NCBI GenBank assembly: GCA_900471925.1
Contig: UCGV01000028.1
Span: 168,205-232,204, forward strand
Length of the DNA: 64,000 nucleotides
Direction of reading: 5' to 3'
Source of the DNA: Hyphomicrobiales bacterium
GTDB taxonomy: Bacteria; Pseudomonadota; Alphaproteobacteria; Rhizobiales; Rhizobiaceae
Positions 26,301 through 34,079 of this stretch are shown here, piece after piece. Position 1 is the first letter of the stretch, and the number at the start of each line of letters is the position of its first letter. Made by a program: the position numbers and the translations under genes. The notes below the pieces were generated by a model that saw nothing but the letters and a program-made list of their open reading frames with translations, had not been told where the DNA came from and made no database searches.

Positions 26301-27349
26301 TGTTTTTCGATCCTGTACTCGACTGGTTCCGTGGCAAGGCGATAACGATCCCGCCGCTTGACGGGGCGTTTCGCCCGAATTCAGCTCTCGACAACGCGGA
26401 GCCGCTGACATCGATGCCCGCGATCGACAATGTCGTGGTCCACAAAGGCCGGCTTCTGGCGACCTCCGGCAAGGCATTGATCGCATTTTCTGGCTCGCAA
26501 GCGCCTGATGTCATCGAAGAGTTCGAGACAGAGATCAGTGCCGTGGCTGTCTCGGAGGACGCCACGCTGGCGATCGCTCTTGCCAATGGCAGGCTCGTCA
26601 TCGACGGCATGGATGTCAAGCTTCCGCCGGAGCTTTGCTGCATTACGGCTCTCGCCTTCGGAGGCGATGATGTGGTGTGGTTGGCAAACGGCGCAAGTGG
26701 ATTATCACCAGGCGAATGGGTCCGCGACCTGATGTCGAAGGGCCGTTCTGGCAGCGTCTGGAAGCTTGAGCTTCGCAGCAAGGCAGTGACAAGGGTGGCT
26801 GGTGATTTGGCCTATCCCTATGGGCTGCTCGTCCAAGGTACTGATGTCGTCGTCTCCGAAGCCTGGCGGCATCGCCTGATCCGCCTCTCGCCGTCGGGTG
26901 CGCTGTCGGTCGTGACCGACAACCTTCCGGGCTATCCGTCGCGCCTCTCGCCGTCTGCCGCGGGCGGAGCCTGGCTCTCCGTTTTTGCACCGCGCAATCG
27001 CCTGATAGAGTTCGTGCTGCAGGAGCAACGTTACCGCGAAGATATGATGGCGAGCGTTCCAACCGAATTCTGGATCGCGCCGTCTCTCGCATCGGGCACA
27101 AGTTTCCTGGAGCCGCTGCAATGCGGCGGGATAAAGACGATGGGCGTCCATAAGCCATGGTCACCCAGCCGTTCATACGGGCTGGTCGTCAAGCTCGATG
27201 CCAACCTGCAGCCGCTCTACAGCCTGCACAGTCGCGCAAACGGCTCGCGGCATGGCACGACAAGCGCCATCGAGGACGAGGGGCGGGTCGTCGTCGCCTC
27301 CCGGGGTGGCAATTGTCTCGTTTCTATCGACACAGCGGAGATCAGGTGA
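26300..27349 (+). CDS. SMP-30/strictosidine-synthase-like propeller, metal ligands lost
   Basis: A 349-residue protein that parallels the propeller half of the preceding fusion: LPGYPSRLSPSAAGGAWLSVF aligns with MPGYPDNINRASDGTYWMAW, and the C-terminal YGLVVKLDANLQPLYSLHS matches GGIVKFDEAGRIHDAMADL. The ligand Asp of YPDN is Ser here, and the Asn of the TNGV motif is Tyr (AYPYGLLV), so hydrolase activity looks doubtful. No signal peptide is present. The ATG at 26300 overlaps the preceding stop (TGATG). It may be a binding or scaffold partner of the fusion. Confidence 0.75.
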   Translation: MFFDPVLDWFRGKAITIPPLDGAFRPNSALDNAEPLTSMPAIDNVVVHKGRLLATSGKALIAFSGSQAPDVIEEFETEISAVAVSEDATLAIALANGRLVIDGMDVKLPPELCCITALAFGGDDVVWLANGASGLSPGEWVRDLMSKGRSGSVWKLELRSKAVTRVAGDLAYPYGLLVQGTDVVVSEAWRHRLIRLSPSGALSVVTDNLPGYPSRLSPSAAGGAWLSVFAPRNRLIEFVLQEQRYREDMMASVPTEFWIAPSLASGTSFLEPLQCGGIKTMGVHKPWSPSRSYGLVVKLDANLQPLYSLHSRANGSRHGTTSAIEDEGRVVVASRGGNCLVSIDTAEIR

Positions 27350-27350
27350 G

Positions 27351-28859
27351 ATGGCGACCGCAGACGAGATCATTGTCCATCTGGAAAATGTCACCAAGGA
27401 ATATCGCGGCGTGCCCGCCGTCAAGGACGTGACGTTCGAGCTGCGGAAGGGCGAGATACATGCGCTCCTCGGCGAAAACGGCGCCGGCAAGTCCACCCTG
27501 ACGAAGATCATCGCTGGCGTCGTCGAAAAGACCTCCGGCACCATGATCCATCACGGCAAGGAGGTCAGTTATGGCTCGCCGAACGCCGCCCTTGACGCCG
27601 GCATTGCGATGGTCTTCCAGGAGACCAGTCTCGTACCGTCGATGACGGTGGCGCAGAACCTTTATCTTGGCACCGAAGCTTTTCTCAATCGCCTTCGCGG
27701 CATCTACATCTCCGCGCAGCAGTTCCTGCAGTCGCTGAATTTTCCCGTCGATCCCTCGGCGATGGTCGAGACGCTCGGAGCCGCGAAGAAACAGATGGTG
27801 GAGATCGCACGCGCGGTCCATCACAACGCGGAAGTCATCATTTTTGATGAGCCGACCGCCACACTGACACCCGAAGAAAAGCGACATTTCTTCGCGCTCG
27901 TCAGGAGGTTGAAAGCACGAGGCGTCTCGATCGTCTTCATCAGCCACGCCTTGGAAGAGGCGCTGATGATATCGGATCGCATTACCATTTTGCGCGATGG
28001 CGAACTCGTGGCAACAGGCGATACCGCGGAATTCGATCGGGAAAAGATCATCGCCGCGATGGTCGGAAGAACGCTGACGGGAGCGCTCTACAAGAAGCGC
28101 GATCAAAGCAATCTTAGAAAGGCCGGCCGAAAGGTGCTCTCGGTACAGGATCTGTCGATGAGCAACGTTGTCCGCAACAACTCGTTTTCGATCTTCGAGG
28201 GGCAGATCACCGGCGTCTTCGGCCTCATCGGATCGGGTCGGACGGAAACCTTCAAGGTGATCTCTGGCATCTACAAGAGAGACTTCAAGCGCGGCGGCGC
28301 GATCGAACTGAACGACAGACCCGTGCGCTACCTTGTTCCGCGCGAGGCGGTGAAGGACGGCATCGTCTACGTGACCGAAGACCGCAAGAGTGAAGGTTTT
28401 TTCGAGACGATGTCGATCGCCGAGAACGTCTTCGGCGGGCTTCTTGCTGCAGATCGGGAAAAGAGCAAGGTCATCAGCATGAAGGAGATGCACCAGCTTT
28501 CTGCCGAATGGACGAAGAAATTGAACATTCGGGCAATCAACGACAATGCACGCGTGGTTGAACTGTCCGGCGGCAATCAGCAGAAGGTCGTTATCGGCAA
28601 GGGCCTGGTTCAGGAGCCGCGCATCGTCATATTCGATGAACCGACGCGTGGCGTGGATGTCGGGGCGATCGCCGAAATCCATCAGATCATCAACGAGTTG
28701 GCTGACAGAGGATTGGCCGTCGTGGTGATTTCCTCCTACCTGCCGGAAATCATGAACCTTTCGGACCGCATTCTGGTCTGCAGACAGGGCCGCATCGTCG
28801 AAGAGTTTTCCCCCGGTGACTCTACCGAGGAAAAGATCATGTATGCTGCTGTCCACTGA
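27351..28859 (+). CDS. Sugar ABC transporter ATP-binding protein (RbsA/MglA-like)
   Basis: A 502-residue double ATPase of a CUT2 importer. The first domain has Walker A GENGAGKSTLTKI near 41 and VIIFDEPTATLTPEE near 165. The second has the usual degenerate P-loop GLIGSGRTETFK near 290, LSGGNQQKVVIGKGL near 405 and IVIFDEPTRGVDVGA near 425. The ATG at 27351 is one base after the propeller stop. Having the ATPase after two permease and two propeller modules is an unusual order. Confidence 0.92.
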   Translation: MATADEIIVHLENVTKEYRGVPAVKDVTFELRKGEIHALLGENGAGKSTLTKIIAGVVEKTSGTMIHHGKEVSYGSPNAALDAGIAMVFQETSLVPSMTVAQNLYLGTEAFLNRLRGIYISAQQFLQSLNFPVDPSAMVETLGAAKKQMVEIARAVHHNAEVIIFDEPTATLTPEEKRHFFALVRRLKARGVSIVFISHALEEALMISDRITILRDGELVATGDTAEFDREKIIAAMVGRTLTGALYKKRDQSNLRKAGRKVLSVQDLSMSNVVRNNSFSIFEGQITGVFGLIGSGRTETFKVISGIYKRDFKRGGAIELNDRPVRYLVPREAVKDGIVYVTEDRKSEGFFETMSIAENVFGGLLAADREKSKVISMKEMHQLSAEWTKKLNIRAINDNARVVELSGGNQQKVVIGKGLVQEPRIVIFDEPTRGVDVGAIAEIHQIINELADRGLAVVVISSYLPEIMNLSDRILVCRQGRIVEEFSPGDSTEEKIMYAAVH

Positions 28860-28877
28860 GAGGGAGAAGGAACTGCA

Positions 28878-29282
28878 ATGGCCACCGTCAAACTGCTCAC
28901 CGATGCGGAAGTGGACGCAATCCCCGCTGCCAAGGAAGTCTTCGACGACATCAGGGCGACGAGAAAGTCCGACTTCGTGAACAATTTCTGGCGCGGCCTT
29001 GCCAATGATCCGGCCTTGCTGAAGCGCACCTGGGAAGGGCTGAAGGCTGTCATGACTGTCGAAGGGGCGCTCGATCCCCTGACGCGGGAGATGATCTATA
29101 TCGCGGTTTCCACGGCCAATGGCTGCTCTTATTGCGTACACTCGCATACCGCTGCGGCGAGGGCTCGTGGCATGACGGATGCGCAGCACGCCGAGTTGCA
29201 GGCGGTGATCGGTCTGGCAGGCCAGACAAATCATCTTGTGACAGCGATGCAGATACCGGTCGATGAGGCGTTTCTCCGTTAG
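28878..29282 (+). CDS. AhpD/carboxymuconolactone-decarboxylase-like protein with CxxC
   Basis: A 134-residue protein of the CMD/AhpD superfamily. Cys83, Cys86 and His90 (NGCSYCVHSH) form the redox-active motif of AhpD-like peroxidases, which true PcaC lacks. It follows the ATPase by 18 bases behind an AGGGAGAAGGA ribosome site and closes the rightward operon. It may detoxify a peroxide or process an intermediate of the imported compound; this is inference. Confidence 0.78.
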   Translation: MATVKLLTDAEVDAIPAAKEVFDDIRATRKSDFVNNFWRGLANDPALLKRTWEGLKAVMTVEGALDPLTREMIYIAVSTANGCSYCVHSHTAAARARGMTDAQHAELQAVIGLAGQTNHLVTAMQIPVDEAFLR

Positions 29283-29375
29283 CAAGACGGATCGGTAGGA
29301 CACCGATCCGAACGCTGTCCAGTCTCAATTGCCTCGTTTTGAACTGTGCTCATCTCGTATCGGCAGATTACTGCG

Positions 29376-29412
29376 TTGTGCGTTATGTGAACAAATATCG
29401 TATAACGCACAA
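29376..29412. promoter_or_regulatory. Operator-like inverted repeat upstream of pcaIJF
   Basis: TTGTGCGTTAT (29376-29386) and ATAACGCACAA (29402-29412) are perfect 11-bp reverse complements with 15 bp between. It lies 85 bases before pcaI in the 214-base gap after the transporter operon. An IclR-family PcaR-type regulator is the natural candidate, perhaps the gene at 15228. The consensus of that protein is not known from the window. Confidence 0.55.
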
Positions 29413-29496
29413 ATTGCTTGATGTGCTTATAGCTCTCGCCTTATCTCTCCGTCAGGAAGGCCCGAGGAGGCCTCATCCGGCAAGGAGAGATCCCGC

Positions 29497-30204
29497 ATGG
29501 ACAAGACAATCGGGAGCGCGGCGCAAGCCGTCTCCGAAATCGGCGATGGCGCCACCGTCATGATCGGTGGTTTCGGCGGCTCCGGCGCGCCGATCGAGCT
29601 CATTCATGCCCTGATCGACAAGGGGCCGAAGAACCTGACGGTCATCAATAACAATGCCGGCAATGGCCGTATCGGTATTGCGGCAATGATCGATGCCGGC
29701 ATGGTGGGGAAGATGATCTGCTCCTTCCCGCGCTCATCCGACCCGCGTGCCTTTACGGATCGATATCTGGCCGGTGAGATCGAGCTGGAACTCGTGCCGC
29801 AGGGCACGCTCGCCGAGCGCATTCGTGCCGGTGGTGCCGGCATTCCGGCCTTTTATACGCCGACGGGCTACGGCACGGAGCTTGCCGAGGGCAAGGTGAT
29901 CGCTGAGTTCGATGGCCGCCATTATGTGCAGGAGCGCTGGCTGAAGGCGGATTTTGCCATCGTCAAGGCGCATGTCGGCGATGTCCACGGCAACCTCACC
30001 TATAATAAGGCTGGCCGCAATTTTAATCCGCTGATGTGCATGGCGGCGGCCAAGACCATCGCCCAGGTTTCGACCATTGTGCCGGCCGGTGATATCGACC
30101 CCGAGCATATCGTTACACCCGGCATCTTCGTCGACCGTGTCGTCGAGATCGCCAATCCACAACAGGAAGAAGAGCTCATTCGAGCCGGGGTGGCTTACGT
30201 ATGA
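29497..30204 (+). CDS. pcaI: 3-oxoadipate CoA-transferase subunit A
   Basis: A 235-residue alpha subunit of beta-ketoadipate:succinyl-CoA transferase. The CoA-transferase N-terminal motif GATVMIGGFGGSGAPIELIHAL is at about 19-40, and GNGRIGIAAMIDAGMVGKMI and AKTIAQVSTIVPAGDIDPEHIVTPGIFVDRVV are family-typical. Preceded by GGAGAG. Its stop overlaps the pcaJ start by four bases. Confidence 0.95.
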   Translation: MDKTIGSAAQAVSEIGDGATVMIGGFGGSGAPIELIHALIDKGPKNLTVINNNAGNGRIGIAAMIDAGMVGKMICSFPRSSDPRAFTDRYLAGEIELELVPQGTLAERIRAGGAGIPAFYTPTGYGTELAEGKVIAEFDGRHYVQERWLKADFAIVKAHVGDVHGNLTYNKAGRNFNPLMCMAAAKTIAQVSTIVPAGDIDPEHIVTPGIFVDRVVEIANPQQEEELIRAGVAYV

Positions 30205-30890
30205 CCGTCGACACCAGAGAAGACATCAAGCTATCCAATGCCCAGATCGCCTGGCGCGCGGCACAGGACATTGCCGATGGCGCCTATGTGAACCTCGGTA
30301 TCGGCTTTCCGGAAATGGTTGCCCGTTACCAGCCTCCGGGTCGGCAGGCGATCTTCCATACGGAAAACGGGATCCTCAATTTCGGCGAGGCGCCGGCTGC
30401 CGGAGAAGAGGACTGGGATCTGATCAATGCCGGCAAGAAGGCGGTGACGCTGAAGCCGGGGGCGGCCTTCTTTCATCATGCGGACAGTTTTGCCATGGTG
30501 CGCGGCGGTCATCTCGATGTTGCGATCCTCGGCGCCTATCAGGTCGCCCAGAACGGTGATCTTGCCAACTGGCGCGTCGGTGCCAAGGGCGTGCCGGCAG
30601 TCGGCGGCGCGATGGATCTCGTGCACGGGGCCAAGCAGGTCTGCGTTATCACCGAGCACGTGACCAAGAATGGCGAGCCGAAGCTGGTCGACAAGTGCAG
30701 TTTTCCGCTCACGGGTGTCGGCTGCATCACCCGCATCTATACCAGCCATGCCGTCATCGACATCAAGGATGGCCGTTTCGTGCTGCGCGAAAAGCTGACC
30801 GCCATGTCGGTCGAGGAGTTGCAGGCCATGACCGGCGCGCCGCTCCATATCGAGGGGCAGGTTGCCGACCTCGTCGTTCCCGAACTTTGA
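30201..30890 (+). CDS. pcaJ: 3-oxoadipate CoA-transferase subunit B
   Basis: A 229-residue beta subunit. It has GAYVNLGIGFPEMVARY near 30 and the catalytic Glu in HTENGILNFGEAP near 53, which forms the CoA thioester intermediate. The C-terminal CSFPLTGVGCITRIYTSHAVIDI is typical. Translationally coupled to pcaI; pcaF follows after 10 bases. Confidence 0.95.
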   Translation: MTVDTREDIKLSNAQIAWRAAQDIADGAYVNLGIGFPEMVARYQPPGRQAIFHTENGILNFGEAPAAGEEDWDLINAGKKAVTLKPGAAFFHHADSFAMVRGGHLDVAILGAYQVAQNGDLANWRVGAKGVPAVGGAMDLVHGAKQVCVITEHVTKNGEPKLVDKCSFPLTGVGCITRIYTSHAVIDIKDGRFVLREKLTAMSVEELQAMTGAPLHIEGQVADLVVPEL

Positions 30891-30900
30891 GGACAGTCCC

Positions 30901-32103
30901 ATGACCGAAGCCTTTATCTGCGACTATATCCGCACGCCGATCGGCCGCTACGGCGGCTCGCTCTCCTCGGTCCGCGCCGACGATCTCGGTGCCATTCCGC
31001 TGAAGGCGCTGCTTGCGAAGAACACGTCCGTCGATTGGGAAGCCGTCGATGACGTCATCTTCGGTTGCGCCAATCAGGCGGGCGAGGATAATCGGAACAT
31101 CGCGCGCATGTCGCTGCTTCTCGCCGGCCTACCTGTCTCGGTGCCGGGCACGACGATCAACCGCCTCTGCGGCTCCGGTATGGATGCCGTCATTACGGCT
31201 GCGCGTGCCATCAGGGCAGGCGAGGCCGAACTCATGATTGCCGGCGGCGTGGAGAGCATGTCGCGCGCACCTTTCGTCATGCCGAAGGCGGATGCCGCCT
31301 TTTCGCGTGCGGCCGAAATTCACGACACGACGATCGGCTGGCGCTTCATCAACCCGCTGATGAAGAAGCAGTACGGCGTCGATTCGATGCCCGAAACCGG
31401 CGAGAACGTTGCCGAGGACTACAAGGTCAATCGCGAAGACCAGGATGCCTTTGCCGTGCGCTCGCAGGCGAAGGCAGCCGCCTCGCAGGCCAGCGGCAGG
31501 CTTGCCAAGGAAATCACCTCGGTAACGATCCCTCAGCGCAAGGGCGATCCCATCGTCATTGATAAGGACGAGCATCCGCGCGCCACCAGCATGGAAGCGC
31601 TTGCCAAGCTGCCGACACCTTTCCGTCAGGGTGGCACGGTGACTGCCGGCAATGCTTCCGGCGTCAATGACGGTGCGGCCGCCCTCATCATCGCTTCGGA
31701 AGCGGCTGCAAGGAAATACGGGCTCACTCCGATTGCCCGCATTCTCGGCGGTGCTGCCGCGGCCGTTCCGCCGCGCGTCATGGGCATCGGCCCGGTCCCG
31801 GCTTCGCGCAAGCTGCTGGCGCGGCTCGGCCTGAAGCAGGAACAGTTCGACGTGATCGAGCTCAATGAAGCCTTCGCCAGCCAGGGTCTGGCAGTGCTGC
31901 GTGAACTCGGCATTGCCGATGACGATCAGCGTGTGAACCGCAATGGCGGCGCGATTGCGCTTGGCCATCCGCTCGGCATGTCCGGTGCCCGTATCACCGG
32001 CACGGCGGCTCTTGAGCTTGGCGAAACCGGCGGCCGTTATTCACTCTCGACCATGTGCATCGGCGTTGGGCAAGGCATTGCCGTAGTGCTCGAAAGGGTC
32101 TGA
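30901..32103 (+). CDS. pcaF: Beta-ketoadipyl-CoA thiolase
   Basis: A 400-residue thiolase that splits beta-ketoadipyl-CoA into succinyl-CoA and acetyl-CoA, the last step of the pathway. The nucleophilic Cys is in INRLCGSGMDAV near 90, the second motif is NRNGGAIALGHPLGMSGARI near 345, and the final Cys is in MCIGVGQGIAVVLE near 385. The ATG at 30901 is preferred over an in-frame start 13 codons earlier, which lies inside pcaJ. It converges with the next gene with only 7 bases between stops. Confidence 0.95.
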   Translation: MTEAFICDYIRTPIGRYGGSLSSVRADDLGAIPLKALLAKNTSVDWEAVDDVIFGCANQAGEDNRNIARMSLLLAGLPVSVPGTTINRLCGSGMDAVITAARAIRAGEAELMIAGGVESMSRAPFVMPKADAAFSRAAEIHDTTIGWRFINPLMKKQYGVDSMPETGENVAEDYKVNREDQDAFAVRSQAKAAASQASGRLAKEITSVTIPQRKGDPIVIDKDEHPRATSMEALAKLPTPFRQGGTVTAGNASGVNDGAAALIIASEAAARKYGLTPIARILGGAAAAVPPRVMGIGPVPASRKLLARLGLKQEQFDVIELNEAFASQGLAVLRELGIADDDQRVNRNGGAIALGHPLGMSGARITGTAALELGETGGRYSLSTMCIGVGQGIAVVLERV

Positions 32104-32110
32104 GAGCGGC

Positions 32111-32998
32111 CTATTCGGGGATGGATTGCATCATGATTTCGCTGCGCAGGACGGGCGCTTCGGCGCCAAAATAGGTCTTGAGCAGTTTCGGGAAATCGTT
32201 CGACGTATAGAAGCCCGTCAGCGTGCGGTCGACGAGAAGCCGGAAGGTGGAATCGTCGCGCCGCACGGCGATGCCATAAGGCTCATGAGTGAAGAGGCGG
32301 CTGCCGAGTTCCAGTTCGGACGGGTTGTTTGCGCGGTCGGCCAGACCGATGAGCAGCGACCGGTCAGCGAAGTAGGCGTCGATCTTGTGATCCTCGAGCG
32401 CTTTCAAGCCGTCTTCATGGGTTGCGAAATCGACGATGCGTGTTTGCGGCACATCGGGACCGATCGCATCGCGCAACGTAGCCCCCGTCGTCGTGCCGGC
32501 GCGAACGCCGATCGAACTCTGCGCCGGCGATTTCAGGTCGACGGCACTGACAGGGCGCTTGTCGAGAAAGAGGATCTGCAGGTAGTCGGGCGAATCCTTC
32601 CGTAGAAGCGCGCTTGCGCCGGTCAGGAAAACGGGCTGTGAAAAATCGACGCTTTCGCGCCTGCTGAGATTAATCGTGGTCGCGCCGCAGAGGAGATCGA
32701 TCTTGCCGTCCTTCACCGCGTCGAAGCCGTCCGTCAGTGTCGTCTCGACATAGTCTTTCTTCAGGCCGGAAACGCTGCGTCCGATTTCGTCGGCGATGCG
32801 ACGGCAAAGATCGATCGTGTATCCGGCGGGACTGCCATCCGCCTTCTTGAACGAGAAAGGCTTCTCGTCGGCGATATAGCCGATGCGGATCGTCTTGCTC
32901 TGTCTGATCGCATCAAGCGTCTGGGCATTGGCCGCGCCATAGGCGGAAAGACCGAGGGCAAGGCCCAGAAAAACCAGCCGTCTCAAGCGCTTCAGCAT
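32111..32998 (-). CDS. Amino-acid-type ABC substrate-binding protein (SBP family 3)
   Basis: A 295-residue periplasmic binding protein. The signal peptide is LVFLGLALGLSAYGAANA, cleaved near residue 25. The family signature reads IRIGYIADEKPFSFKKADGSPAGYTIDLCRRIADEIG, followed by DLLCGATTINLSRRESVDFSQPVF. No permease or ATPase gene is adjacent, so it is an orphan binding protein or serves a transporter elsewhere. Confidence 0.85.
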   Translation of the reverse strand: MLKRLRRLVFLGLALGLSAYGAANAQTLDAIRQSKTIRIGYIADEKPFSFKKADGSPAGYTIDLCRRIADEIGRSVSGLKKDYVETTLTDGFDAVKDGKIDLLCGATTINLSRRESVDFSQPVFLTGASALLRKDSPDYLQILFLDKRPVSAVDLKSPAQSSIGVRAGTTTGATLRDAIGPDVPQTRIVDFATHEDGLKALEDHKIDAYFADRSLLIGLADRANNPSELELGSRLFTHEPYGIAVRRDDSTFRLLVDRTLTGFYTSNDFPKLLKTYFGAEAPVLRSEIMMQSIPE

Positions 32999-33201
32999 GT
33001 CTTCCCCTCAAAGCGCGATATCCTCACCGCGACCTGCGGCCGAGACTATGGCCTGCCGGACATTTGTCAACGGCGCCGCTTTGGGCCGGGCGTACCCATC
33101 TTACTCTTTCGTGCATTGCCCTTCGCCGATCTCGCCTGCTAAGACTGGCACATATTGCTTCATCACCTATGTCCTTGGTTTTTCGGGAGGCTATCGTCGC
33201 C

Positions 33202-33996
33202 ATGGCAGATCTTGCTCAATTGCTCGCATCCATCAAAATTCCAGACCTCGCCGGTAAGGCCGTGCTGATCACAGGCGCCTCCACCGGTATTGGCGCCGCC
33301 CTTGCACGCGCCTTCGCCGCACAGGGCATGAAGGTCGGTGTTCACTACAATTCCAGCCGCGAACCTGCCGAAAAGCTCGCCGATGAGATCAAGGCCGCCG
33401 GTGGCACGGTGCATCTGGTGCACGGCGACGTCTCGAAGGAAGGCGAAACGGAACGTGTCGTCGAAGAGACGGCAAAGACCTTCGGCCATCTCGATGGCCT
33501 TATCAACAATGCAGGCGGCATGCTCGGACGCAAGCCGACGTCGGAATATACCGATGAGCACTACGACAAGGTCATGAACCTCAATGCCCGCTCGGTGCTG
33601 GCGGCAACGCGTGCCGCCCATCCGTGGCTGAAAAAGCAGGGCGGCTTCATCATCAACACGACCTCGATTGCCGCGCGCAACGGCGGCGGCAATGGCGCGA
33701 TCCTCTATGCGGCTTCCAAGGGCTTCGTCTCGACGATCACGCACGGTCATGCCAAGGAATTCGTGGCTGACAAGATCCGCGTCAATGCGGTCGCGCCCGG
33801 TGTCATCGCTACGCCCTTCCATGAGCGTTATACCAATGACGAGCAGATGGAGATGCAGCGTAAATCGATCCCGATGGGCTTTGTCGGCACCTCGGAAGAT
33901 TGCGTCGGCGCCTATCTGTTCCTCGCATCCCCGACGCTATCAGGCTATATCACCGGCCAGATAATCGAGGTCAATGGCGGTCAGCTGATGCCCTGA
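33202..33996 (+). CDS. SDR-family oxidoreductase
   Basis: A 264-residue classical short-chain dehydrogenase. It has TGASTGIGAALARAFA near 22, NNAGG near 100, the catalytic Tyr and Lys in YAASKGF near 170, and a C-terminal SGYITGQIIEVNGGQLM. The ATG at 33202 follows GGGAGG; in-frame sequence upstream to 33064 has no ribosome site. Substrate unknown. It is divergent from the binding-protein gene across about 200 noncoding bases with no feature seen. Confidence 0.85.
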   Translation: MADLAQLLASIKIPDLAGKAVLITGASTGIGAALARAFAAQGMKVGVHYNSSREPAEKLADEIKAAGGTVHLVHGDVSKEGETERVVEETAKTFGHLDGLINNAGGMLGRKPTSEYTDEHYDKVMNLNARSVLAATRAAHPWLKKQGGFIINTTSIAARNGGGNGAILYAASKGFVSTITHGHAKEFVADKIRVNAVAPGVIATPFHERYTNDEQMEMQRKSIPMGFVGTSEDCVGAYLFLASPTLSGYITGQIIEVNGGQLMP

Positions 33997-34022
33997 TCCG
34001 GGCCAAAACGACGCATTCCGAA

Positions 34023-34047
34023 GGAACTTTAGCACCGTAGTGACGTT
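34023..34047 (+). promoter_or_regulatory. EcfG-type general stress promoter of glgX
   Basis: GGAAC (34023-34027), 16 bases, then CGTT (34044-34047) matches the alphaproteobacterial EcfG/RpoE-type consensus GGAAC-N16/17-CGTT exactly. Transcription should begin near 34055, about 25 bases before glgX. Confidence 0.75.
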
Positions 34048-34079
34048 TCCCGCTTGGCCATTTATCCAGCGGGGGCGTC

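Noticed and set aside
29440..29480. GGCCCGAGGAGGCCT as a second pca operator
   Set aside because: It is GC-rich, short and imperfect; the exact dyad at 29376-29412 is a much better candidate.
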